Shown here one piece after another: positions 1-5,561 of a stretch of 6,816 nt of DNA. Origin of the DNA: Verrucomicrobiales bacterium (lineage in GTDB: Bacteria > Verrucomicrobiota > Verrucomicrobiia > Verrucomicrobiales > DEV007). The first letter of the stretch is position 1. Each line of letters opens with the position of its first letter. The notes beneath the pieces are model-generated. The model did not search any database. It was not told the origin of the DNA and saw only the letters and a list, made by a program, of their open reading frames with translations. The stretch is taken from contig JAKMGR010000373.1 in the NCBI GenBank assembly GCA_022424805.1, forward strand, positions 1 through 6,816, written 5' to 3'. Both the position numbers and the translations under genes were made by a program.

Positions 1-95
1 GCACTGGCTTGAACTACGTCAGCTGTAGCCCCTTCCGCATTCCCATCGCGAAGTTGGCAGCAGCCCAGGCGGCGCTTGAAGACAGGAATAAGTAA
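1..95 (+). CDS. ppdK: Pyruvate, phosphate dikinase, C-terminal end (partial)
   Basis: Reading from base 3 gives 30 codons ending in TAA at 93-95. The peptide contains [20 protein letters not shown], which I recognise as the conserved C-terminal end of pyruvate, phosphate dikinase (family form: YVSCSPYRVPIARLAAAQAA). This is the last part of the PEP/pyruvate-binding TIM-barrel domain; the Cys in SCSP is the family's conserved catalytic cysteine. The enzyme interconverts pyruvate, ATP and phosphate with PEP, AMP and pyrophosphate in the cytoplasm. Everything upstream lies outside the window. The gene is followed within 45 bp by a strong terminator, so it is probably the last gene of its transcript. 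Identification rests on only 30 residues, but that stretch is diagnostic. Confidence 0.88.
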   Translation, partial: TGLNYVSCSPFRIPIAKLAAAQAALEDRNK

Positions 96-108
96 TCACC
101 GATTGCTT

Positions 109-128
109 ATGCGTTTTCGAAAACGCAT
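109..128. repeat. 20-bp perfect palindrome between ppdK and its terminator
   Basis: The sequence ATGCGTTTTC is followed immediately by its exact reverse complement GAAAACGCAT. It starts 13 bp after the ppdK stop and ends 9 bp before the terminator stem. The core motif TTTCGAAAA occurs at 115-123 and again at 128-136. It could be a dyad operator or an additional RNA hairpin (8-bp stem with a TCGA loop) protecting the 3' end of the ppdK mRNA. The symmetry is seen directly; the role is inference. Confidence 0.6.
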
Positions 129-137
129 TTCGAAAAA

Positions 138-166
138 GGCGGTCCGGAAACGGGCCGCCTTTTTTT
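138..166 (+). terminator. Rho-independent terminator after ppdK
   Basis: GGCGGTCCG (138-146) pairs with CGGGCCGCC (151-159) over 9 bp including one T-G wobble, closed by a GAAA tetraloop (147-150). A run of seven T follows at 160-166. Five A precede the stem (133-137) and could extend pairing into the T run or allow some termination on the other strand. This is a textbook intrinsic terminator, ending the ppdK transcript and isolating it from the genes starting at 260. Confidence 0.93.
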
Positions 167-201
167 CGTGTCTGCTGGAAGCGGCTGCCCACCTGCGGCA
201 C

Positions 202-230
202 TTGACTGATAACTGGAAACTCTGTTCTAC
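202..230 (+). promoter_or_regulatory. Possible weak promoter upstream of the 260-2309 gene group
   Basis: TTGACT at 202-207 is a good -35 match (5 of 6). With a 17-bp spacer the -10 position at 225-230 reads TTCTAC, a poor match to TATAAT. A promoter is expected between the terminator at 166 and the ATG at 260, because transcription from ppdK should stop. Only the -35 is convincing. The rest of 167-259 shows nothing recognisable. Confidence 0.25.
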
Positions 231-259
231 TGGGTTTCTCTCCTCCGCACCCAATTCCC

Positions 260-1003
260 ATGAGTCGTTTTCTACTCTGCCTTCTCATCGCAGCGTCCAT
301 TGTCCCCCACCTGCTTCTGGCACAGCAAAAGCCCAACCCGCAGCTTGTCGAAGCGGCGTGGCAGCGAGCAGCACGCATGGGAGATATCGTGATGGGACAG
401 GAAGTCACGAGTCACATCAGCACCTACGAAAAAAAGGGAAATACAAACAGCTATCAGCTGACCTCCACGAAGCGGGAGGGCAAAAACGTGATGGTTCGGG
501 AGGGCAAGGAAATGAAGCTGCCGCTCGAAGACAATTCCCCAGAAACAACTGAAGGCGAATACAATCGGGTCACGATATACAATCACGAGAGCACCATCTA
601 TCTGAAAGAGGAAATGCGAAGCACCATGCAGGGCCTGAGCAAGCAGCCCCTCCCGTTCGAGGGAGTCTACGAAGCGACCGTCATTGAAGGATCATGGGAG
701 GGCTTGCAAAAGGGAGAAAAACTCGTCCTCCGCCACTGCGCCTCCTGCAAAAAACGCTACGCAGGCGACATCAGCAAATACCTCAAGAATCCTCAGCGGC
801 TTTCCGCGATTGAGCAGGAGTTTCGAAAGAAATACATCGCGATGCACGAGAAGATCGTGGCGGAGAAAGCCCTTCTCCTGACCCTTGGACGCCTTCCCAC
901 CGACGGGGAGTTGTCGGACAGCAGATCATTCATTCAAAGAACATCGCTCGAGGAATTCACCCTGAGTCTTTTTAATCTGAATGAATTTGTCCACATCGAT
1001 TGA
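260..1003 (+). CDS. Exported protein with DUF1553-like C-terminal tail, function unknown
   Basis: The 247-aa product starts with a signal peptide: a short basic n-region (MSR), a hydrophobic core to about residue 20, and a likely cleavage at LLLA-QQ. Residues 22-150 are polar, beta-strand-rich and unrecognised. A Cys pair follows in HCASCKK (C160, C163); this is not a CxxCH haem site. From about residue 195 the sequence LLLTLGRLPTDGEL...FTLSLFNLNEFVHID closely resembles the extreme C-terminus of the large planctomycete/verrucomicrobial DUF1553 proteins, which normally follow a DUF1549 domain in proteins near 800-1000 aa. Those upstream domains are absent, so this is either a short relative or a fusion of a DUF1553 end onto another exported protein. 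The ATG has no evident Shine-Dalgarno; it is chosen because the signal peptide begins there. The stop lies 3 bp before the next ATG, implying one transcript with the hydrolase gene. Confidence 0.8.
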   Translation: MSRFLLCLLIAASIVPHLLLAQQKPNPQLVEAAWQRAARMGDIVMGQEVTSHISTYEKKGNTNSYQLTSTKREGKNVMVREGKEMKLPLEDNSPETTEGEYNRVTIYNHESTIYLKEEMRSTMQGLSKQPLPFEGVYEATVIEGSWEGLQKGEKLVLRHCASCKKRYAGDISKYLKNPQRLSAIEQEFRKKYIAMHEKIVAEKALLLTLGRLPTDGELSDSRSFIQRTSLEEFTLSLFNLNEFVHID

Positions 1004-1006
1004 ATC

Positions 1007-1873
1007 ATGTCCGGCCACACTGTTTCGATAACCCTCCTACTTCTTGCCTTCACCGTGCTCCCGGCTTGTGCCGAGCCTATCAAGCTCGACGACTATGAAC
1101 CCGATCTCGTCATTCCTCCGGTCGAAGATGCCGATCCCGCTCCCGGCAAGCGAGTTCGCCATCGCTGGGAAGGCAAGGATTCAAGTGGCGTCTACCATCT
1201 CGTCTACCTGCCAACGGATTGGGAGGCGGAAAAATCTTACCCAGTCATATTCGAATATCCCGGCAATCGATATCGAACCAGCCCCGGCACGATCGAAGGA
1301 TGTGAACTCGGCTACGGAATTTCCGGAGGCAAAGGTGTGATCTGGATCAGCCTTCCCTTCGTCGACCCTGCGACCGACCTCCACGCTCCCCAGTGGTGGG
1401 GGGACGTTGCTGCAACTGTCGAATATGCAAAATACTCGGCGCATATGGCTGCGGAAAATTTCGGAGGCAATCCAGATCAATTCTTTCTCGCAGGATTTTC
1501 GCGCGGAGCCATCGCATGCAACTACATTGGCCTGCACGATGATGAAATCGCAGCTCTCTGGCGCGGGTTCATTTGCCACAGCCATTATGACGGAGTCAAA
1601 AAATGGGGCTATCCGGCGAGCGACCGCGCCTGGGCAAAGGCTCGCCTCGCCCGTCTCGGTGAACGTCCCCAATTCATCAGCCACGAAAGATCCACCGATG
1701 CAACGAGGACCTATCTTGCCGCAGCCAATCCGAAAGGGAATTTCACTTTTGTCTCCCTACCCTTTGGCGAACACACTGCTCGCTGGACGCTGCGAGACAT
1801 CGGTCCGAGGAGGGAATTGCGAAAATGGTTTGTGCAGTCGCTCAAGCCAGAGAAAACAGTCGCCCCCCGGTAA
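1007..1873 (+). CDS. Exported alpha/beta-hydrolase (esterase-like)
   Basis: The 288-aa product has an N-terminal signal peptide (hydrophobic core about residues 7-19, probable cleavage after ACA at 20-22; LPAC is a poor lipobox because of Pro at -2). The hydrolase fold is visible as a first strand and oxyanion-type loop, YPVIFEYPGNRY (78-89), and then the nucleophile elbow FLAGFSRGA, where Ser165 is the predicted nucleophile in G-x-S-x-G. His256 in GEHTARW near the C-terminus is the likely catalytic His. The acid residue is less clear; D195 in HSHYDGV is a candidate. Length suits a single-domain hydrolase. The substrate cannot be read from the sequence; an ester linkage on a carbohydrate is plausible given the exported location and PVC context, but that is inference. 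It begins 3 bp after the previous gene. Confidence 0.85.
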   Translation: MSGHTVSITLLLLAFTVLPACAEPIKLDDYEPDLVIPPVEDADPAPGKRVRHRWEGKDSSGVYHLVYLPTDWEAEKSYPVIFEYPGNRYRTSPGTIEGCELGYGISGGKGVIWISLPFVDPATDLHAPQWWGDVAATVEYAKYSAHMAAENFGGNPDQFFLAGFSRGAIACNYIGLHDDEIAALWRGFICHSHYDGVKKWGYPASDRAWAKARLARLGERPQFISHERSTDATRTYLAAANPKGNFTFVSLPFGEHTARWTLRDIGPRRELRKWFVQSLKPEKTVAPR

Positions 1874-1937
1874 TTCGATCTCCCTATACCAGTTGCAATT
1901 TCTCCTCTCCAAGACCAGACTCTACTTACGCCCCTCA

Positions 1938-2309
1938 ATGAAAAAGCTCACCTACATCTGTTCCATTCTTCTCATCATCCTCGGCGCACTGGGTTACTTC
2001 GCCTGGGAGGCCCTCGGTGCTTCCAAGCAATCCATCACGGCTGCGATTCCCGCTATTTTTGGAATCCTCATGCTAATCGGTGCACTCGTTGCCAACAAGA
2101 ATCACATGGCCGGCATGCACATCGCCGTTCTCTTTTCTTTGCTCGGTGCAGTTGCTGGACTCGGTCGCCTGATACCTTCGACAATCAAAGGAACCCTCGA
2201 TTGGGGTGCGACCTCAACCCTCCTCATCCTGGGAATGGTTGTCATCTGCGCTTACTACACAGTTATGGCAGTGCGCTCCTTTATCGCAGCGCGAAAAGCG
2301 CGAGGATAG
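1938..2309 (+). CDS. Small four-helix membrane protein, unknown function
   Basis: The 123-aa product is almost entirely hydrophobic, with four predicted membrane helices at about residues 4-22, 33-52, 60-78 and 90-112. It ends in a basic tail (RSFIAARKARG), which by the positive-inside rule suggests a cytoplasmic C-terminus. It looks like a small conserved integral membrane protein seen in PVC genomes, without an assigned role. The frame stays open far upstream (to 1407), but that part overlaps the hydrolase gene in another frame and is low-complexity shadow; ATG at 1938 (MKKLTYI) begins the hydrophobic protein. No clear Shine-Dalgarno is present (cgcccctca precedes the ATG). It lies 64 bp after the hydrolase stop on the same strand and may share its transcript. 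Confidence 0.85.
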   Translation: MKKLTYICSILLIILGALGYFAWEALGASKQSITAAIPAIFGILMLIGALVANKNHMAGMHIAVLFSLLGAVAGLGRLIPSTIKGTLDWGATSTLLILGMVVICAYYTVMAVRSFIAARKARG

Positions 2310-2480
2310 AATCTATTTTGCAGTCACCGGCTTGGTGACATCCTTCACTTTCCAGTCCTTCCGAATGTCTGGAAGACCGGCAGCAGCTGGATGCTTTGCC
2401 ATGCTCTTCACACGACGCTAATTCTCCGCAATTCCCAGTTCGTCGAGCAGGTCTAACACTTTCTCCCAAACTACCGCCCG
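2310..2480 (-). other. Convergent spacer with possible minus-strand coding relic
   Basis: No intact gene is seen between the convergent genes ending at 2309 and 2488. One minus-strand frame is protein-like: 2480-2421 reads RAVVWEKVLDLLDELGIAEN, then TAG at 2420-2418, then the same frame continues to a stop at 2315-2313, including a 29-codon ORF from ATG at 2402 (MAKHPAAAGLPDIRKDWKVK...). The first piece is amphipathic and vaguely like the LLDxLDELGIAENT helix of sulfatases, but 20 residues cannot prove this. The second piece is not recognised. A 6-bp hairpin (GTCACC 2323-2328, GGTGAC 2334-2339) lacks a T run, so no convincing terminator is present. Confidence 0.3.
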
Positions 2481-2487
2481 TCAATTT

Positions 2488-3375
2488 CTACCCCGAAGAA
2501 CCCGCCCAGTCGGCATACTCCCGATCGATTTCCTCGCGCGAACATTTCGGCCGAAAAACAGCCCTCATCCGAAAAGAATATTCCTCAGCCACCTCGTAAC
2601 TCGGAACAAAAAACGAAAAATCCCAGGCCGGATTCGTCGTTTCTTTTTCTTTGTTCACACCCCCACCCGACGGTGATTGGGTGAACCGAATTCCTTCGCT
2701 GCGATCGAATAGATAGATCACGGTAAAGCCATCAAAATCTCCGTAGTAGAAAGGCTTCGCAAATCGCAGCGGCGCAAAGTGTTTGTAGAGTGCGTCTGGA
2801 GCACCCTCGGCAAAGGTCATCTCGAACTCATCGCCGTAGGGTCGCACCGTGGAAGTATGATTGTGCGAGGGCGGACAATGCTGCTGCCACAGTTGCTGAT
2901 TCTGAGTGCCTTTCTTCCCTCCACGAAAATAGAGGCTCTTGTTTTGTGGGGCGTTCATGTAACTCGCCCAGAAGAGAGAAATATATCCCCGCTCGAACAC
3001 ATGCTGCGTTGCGCGAAATCGGAATGTCATGTCGATGTAGTGGGGCGCAACCAGTTCGAATTTCGTCCAACTCTCGAGGTAGAAAGTCTCCGTCGGAGGC
3101 TGGTGCAACTCAGCTGCCGAATCCGAAACCCGGAGAAATGACATCGGGCTGCGACGCGGCTCGAAGAAGATATCCTTATCCTGCTCCCCTTCACCGCTGA
3201 TGATGTGCTCAAAATTCAGCCCTGCGATGCTCGGAACGAAGAAGCTGCGATCCAAACCCTTGTGCTGCAGCGACCACAGGCCATTGTATCCAGCTCTTTG
3301 TCCGAGTTTTTCGTCTGCCGAATTATCCCCTATGACTGCCGTCAGATCGCCGATTTGGAATGTGTCATGTGTCAT
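2488..3375 (-). CDS. Uncharacterised cytoplasmic protein coupled to enolase-family gene
   Basis: The 295-aa product has no signal peptide or membrane segment. It is rich in aromatic residues and alternating beta-type patterns (YNGLWSLQHKG near 30-40, FELVAPHYIDMTFRFRA 106-122, KPFYYGDFDGFTVIYLF 207-223, WDFSFFVPSY 251-260), suggesting a beta-sandwich or jelly-roll-like protein, perhaps carbohydrate-related. I cannot name the family. The ATG at 3375 is chosen over a longer reading (to 3429) because AGGAG sits 7 nt upstream and the longer form would overlap the preceding gene. It starts 2 bp after the enolase-family stop, and its Shine-Dalgarno lies within the last codons of that gene, so the two are very probably translationally coupled and act in one pathway. 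A role in binding or processing the same sugar-derived substrate is inference. Confidence 0.82.
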   Translation of the reverse strand: MTHDTFQIGDLTAVIGDNSADEKLGQRAGYNGLWSLQHKGLDRSFFVPSIAGLNFEHIISGEGEQDKDIFFEPRRSPMSFLRVSDSAAELHQPPTETFYLESWTKFELVAPHYIDMTFRFRATQHVFERGYISLFWASYMNAPQNKSLYFRGGKKGTQNQQLWQQHCPPSHNHTSTVRPYGDEFEMTFAEGAPDALYKHFAPLRFAKPFYYGDFDGFTVIYLFDRSEGIRFTQSPSGGGVNKEKETTNPAWDFSFFVPSYEVAEEYSFRMRAVFRPKCSREEIDREYADWAGSSG

Positions 3376-3377
3376 TG

Positions 3378-4847
3378 TCAGGCTCCTGCTTTTTCTCTCC
3401 ACCTCACGATTGGGGTCAGCGCTTTCCACTCCGGCTGCGTATCGCTACCGAAGCCTTCCGCAGATCCAAAATAGGAGAGCATTCCTCCTTCGATTTTGAG
3501 AAATATTTCCCCGTCGCGAACATAATACATCTCCGGATGTAATTTCATGATCCGCAATTTTTCTTTCTTGGTCAGGTGAGACATTCCGAAAGCGTAGTGA
3601 TGGCCGTTCCTTTCGCAATGCTCCAAGTTCAAGACTGACACCACTTCAAAATCCTGATGCAGAGGAATGATCGCCATATTCGACAAATCCTCCGCGCTCA
3701 AAAATGCCTCCCTCCCCGTGGATTCCTCAAACACCTTGCAAAGCATCTTGTTCAAAATCGATTTGAAAACCCCTTTGCAGTTTTTATGCGAACACCCGGA
3801 ATATCCGATTGCAAAGGCGCGGCGAAAGGCATCTGTCGTCCCGTCAGCCTCATCAATTACAAGCGGTTTCTTCTGGGCAATTCGACGAACAGTGCGTGTC
3901 GTGGAGAGATCATGCGTCAGTGCGCGAGTCAACGGCTGCTCAATGAAAAGGGTATGATCAAACATCCCCGGCAATTTTTTCTCGAAGCGATCTACAAAGT
4001 CCGCGAAGGCTCCAATATCGGTATAGGCTTCGTTGCCATCCAGTGTGATTTTTGATTCATCATTTTTTGCCAGACACCGATTCCATATTTCACCCAACCG
4101 GGTGAGGTCAGCATCTGCATCGCCCGAAATCTTGATTTTAAAATGAGTCAGCCCGTGGGCTTCGATGTATTCCTGTAGCGTCTCCGGCTCACCGTCATTG
4201 ATCCTTTTTTCCTCCGACCAATCTTCCTCATCCAGGGGATCGCTCAAGCCAACAGTATGGCGAACAGCATAGGAAACTCTTGGAGACCAGACATGCGAAA
4301 TCGGAAATGCCTCTTCCTGCAGCTGCGGATGAACATCGTTCGGCTTGATTCCCAGTAAATCCTGCTCCAAAGCATCGCTAAATCCGCATTTCTCAGACCT
4401 GCAGACAGCATCTATCAGCGCACGTTCCAACAGGGCTGAAGCATAGCTACCCATCAAATCCTCCGCCCCCATTTCGGCAGCTTTTTCCTTCACCTTTGCC
4501 TCCGCTTCAAGCCAAAGATCAAAAGCCGTCTCAAATGACTTCCCGCATTCGAGATAGATATCACGCGCTTCCTCCACCAGATCGAGCAGTAGAGTCAATT
4601 TCTCCTCGGGTGTTTTATCAGGACGTTTGTCGAGCCAGCCGAAAGAAGGCCGATCCCCCGAGCATCCGATCACAACGCCTTTGCCATCGGCCTTGAGAGT
4701 AAGTTGCGTCAGCAAAATCGCACGCGGACGCCGCTTCTTTGTCGCCTTCGCTTTCCCGGAATCATCCGCTTTACCAATTCCAAAAGACATGCGGTCCGCT
4801 GGCATTTCGCGGACGAAGAGTTCGATCGATTCAATGGAGTAGGCCAT
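3378..4847 (-). CDS. Enolase-superfamily enzyme, mandelate racemase/muconate lactonizing-like, extended
   Basis: The 489-aa product carries an enolase-superfamily barrel with the muconate-lactonizing-like residue set in order: the KxK motif in FKIKISG (K237, K239), metal ligands in TLDGNEAY (D270), FIEQPL (E303) and VIDEAD (D332), and a C-terminal-side lysine in SHKNCKG (K355 by alignment to the KxxKxGG family pattern; K358 is the alternative). Such enzymes abstract the proton alpha to a carboxylate using Mg2+, and include racemases, epimerases, cycloisomerases and acid-sugar dehydratases; the substrate here is not predictable. At 489 aa it is about 100 residues longer than the usual 350-400. 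Much of the excess is before the barrel, including a Lys/Arg-rich stretch (near residues 30-45, KATKKRRPR). ATG at 4847 is chosen because SIESIELFVRE matches how family members begin; the frame extends to a TTG at 4931, but that peptide looks non-native and would overlap the promoter. No good Shine-Dalgarno precedes the ATG. First gene of a two-gene operon. Confidence 0.88.
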   Translation of the reverse strand: MAYSIESIELFVREMPADRMSFGIGKADDSGKAKATKKRRPRAILLTQLTLKADGKGVVIGCSGDRPSFGWLDKRPDKTPEEKLTLLLDLVEEARDIYLECGKSFETAFDLWLEAEAKVKEKAAEMGAEDLMGSYASALLERALIDAVCRSEKCGFSDALEQDLLGIKPNDVHPQLQEEAFPISHVWSPRVSYAVRHTVGLSDPLDEEDWSEEKRINDGEPETLQEYIEAHGLTHFKIKISGDADADLTRLGEIWNRCLAKNDESKITLDGNEAYTDIGAFADFVDRFEKKLPGMFDHTLFIEQPLTRALTHDLSTTRTVRRIAQKKPLVIDEADGTTDAFRRAFAIGYSGCSHKNCKGVFKSILNKMLCKVFEESTGREAFLSAEDLSNMAIIPLHQDFEVVSVLNLEHCERNGHHYAFGMSHLTKKEKLRIMKLHPEMYYVRDGEIFLKIEGGMLSYFGSAEGFGSDTQPEWKALTPIVRWREKAGA

Positions 4848-4942
4848 GGCAGTGCTGCATTCTTGTCGAAGACAGAGACGATTGGCAACTCCGATCCCGC
4901 AGAGAAATTGTGAAAAGATTGACAGACCCAACCCCTTTCCAC

Positions 4943-4974
4943 TGCATTAGAAATGCAATACTACCCCTGTTGAA
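4943..4974 (-). promoter_or_regulatory. Predicted sigma70-type promoter with dyad over the -10
   Basis: On the minus strand TTCAAC (4974-4969) is a modest -35, followed by exactly 17 bp and TCTAAT (4951-4946), a 5-of-6 match to TATAAT. Transcription would begin near 4939, leaving a leader of about 90 nt before the enolase-family ATG at 4847. The -10 sits inside an inverted repeat, TGCATT (4943-4948) / AATGCA (4952-4957) with a 3-bp centre, in the place expected for a repressor site. The boxes and symmetry are seen; function is inferred. Confidence 0.45.
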
Positions 4975-4977
4975 TGC

Positions 4978-5016
4978 TCGACCCTACCATGTCAGGTGGT
5001 CGACCTAACCCTGTCA
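4978..5016. repeat. Two 17-bp direct repeats, 22-bp period, upstream of the promoter
   Basis: TCGACCCTACCATGTCA (4978-4994) and TCGACCTAACCCTGTCA (5000-5016) agree at 14 of 17 positions, start-to-start distance 22 bp, about two helical turns. A third weaker relative, CTACCCCTGTTGA (4961-4973), overlaps the -35. The 8-bp palindrome GGTCGACC lies at 4998-5005. For the minus-strand promoter the two copies fall around -39 to -55 and -61 to -77, where activators with direct-repeat sites (AraC type, for example) usually bind. They could alternatively be the end of a lost insertion element, since the adjoining DNA is a pseudogene. Confidence 0.5.
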
Positions 5017-5024
5017 ACTCCTGT

Positions 5025-5545
5025 AAAATACTTTGATTCCTCCTCCTTTCCCTTCTCACCACGACGAGCCTCCACGCTGAAATCCTTTAGCATGAGGGCA
5101 AAACGATCGTGAAACTGAACACCAACGAATTGGTTAAAGAACGCGAGGGACAGCTCACCCCGAATTTCTTTCTCAAACCGGATGGAGTCTTTTACCTGAT
5201 GGAGTCGGACGCTTCGGGGATTCTTGAAACTCGTCGATACGAGAGAAAGCGAACCTGCGGCCCAAGCCTGTAATCGCAACCCAGGCCGTAGCGCTAATCG
5301 TCGATTACCGCAGGAGTCACCTGGTCTTGACAAAAGACTCAACGAGCTCCCGTTACCGAAATGGGATCTGCATCACCAAAGACGGCAAAGTCGTTTTCGC
5401 CCGCTCCGTTCTCAATCGTAAAACGGGAATGAATGACCTCAGCAAAACAAATCCAGAGAAACTTGCTGAGAGGAAGCGAGCCTATCAGGACTGGCACAAC
5501 AAGATGGAAGACGCCGAACCGCGCGGGCCGTTCCGGGATTTTTGA
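5025..5545 (+). pseudogene. Composite pseudogene: signal peptide + DUF2233/NAGPA fragment + sulfatase C-terminal tail
   Basis: In the frame starting at 5025 the DNA encodes KIL-stop-FLLLSLLTTTSLHAEIL-stop, a clear signal peptide interrupted by TGA (5034-5036, probably once Trp) and TAG (5088-5090), with no start codon. The same frame continues to TAA at 5271 with HEGKTIVKLNT, NFFLKPDGVFY and SGILETRRYE, which I recognise as the middle of the DUF2233 (phosphodiester glycosidase, NAGPA-like) family. Homology then moves to the frame open from 5228: PKPVIATQ...LIVD...KDSTSSRYRNGICITKDGKVVFA, so a frameshift lies within 5228-5270. The conserved QSGP of the family reads QAVA. The N-terminal half of the domain is absent, as if deleted between signal peptide and HEGK. 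From about 5405 the text changes to a sulfatase C-terminus: TGMNDLSKTNPEKLAERKRAYQDWHNKMEDAEPRGP, ending at TGA 5543-5545. At least four lesions make this a dead remnant of two genes fused by deletion. A run of eight G (5548-5555) follows. Confidence 0.8.
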
Positions 5546-5561
5546 AAGGGGGGGGAAGAGG

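Noticed and set aside
737..748. CASC pair of the 260-1003 product as a cytochrome c haem site
   Set aside because: The residue after the second Cys is Lys, not His, and no axial ligand or cytochrome fold is evident.
1181..1684. 167-codon minus-strand ORF inside the hydrolase gene
   Set aside because: It is antisense to a gene with clear catalytic motifs and has no recognisable protein features.
1407..1937. Upstream extension of the four-helix membrane protein frame (total 300 codons)
   Set aside because: It overlaps the alpha/beta-hydrolase gene in another frame and lacks protein character; the hydrophobic protein starts naturally at ATG 1938.
2323..2339. Hairpin GTCACC/GGTGAC as a terminator for the convergent genes
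   Set aside because: The stem is only 6 bp and no T run follows on either strand.
2779..3200. Overlapping plus-strand ORFs of 120 and 136 codons
   Set aside because: They are antisense to the 295-aa protein gene, with unnatural Arg/Ser/Pro-rich composition.
3376..3429. 18-codon N-terminal extension of the 295-aa protein
   Set aside because: It overlaps the enolase-family coding end, while ATG 3375 has AGGAG at the right distance and a 2-bp junction.
4848..4931. 28-codon N-terminal extension of the enolase-superfamily protein from TTG 4931
   Set aside because: Family members begin at the SIESIELFV strand. The extension would remove the leader downstream of the predicted promoter and shows no signal-peptide logic for a cytoplasmic enzyme.
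5034..5090. Recoding (selenocysteine or stop readthrough) at the TGA and TAG in the signal-peptide region
   Set aside because: Two different stops, a missing start, a later frameshift and a lost domain half are better explained by decay.
5327..5545. Independent 72-aa gene with TTG start
   Set aside because: The DUF2233-like text continues upstream of the TTG in the same frame, and the C-terminal half is a sulfatase tail; it is part of the pseudogene.
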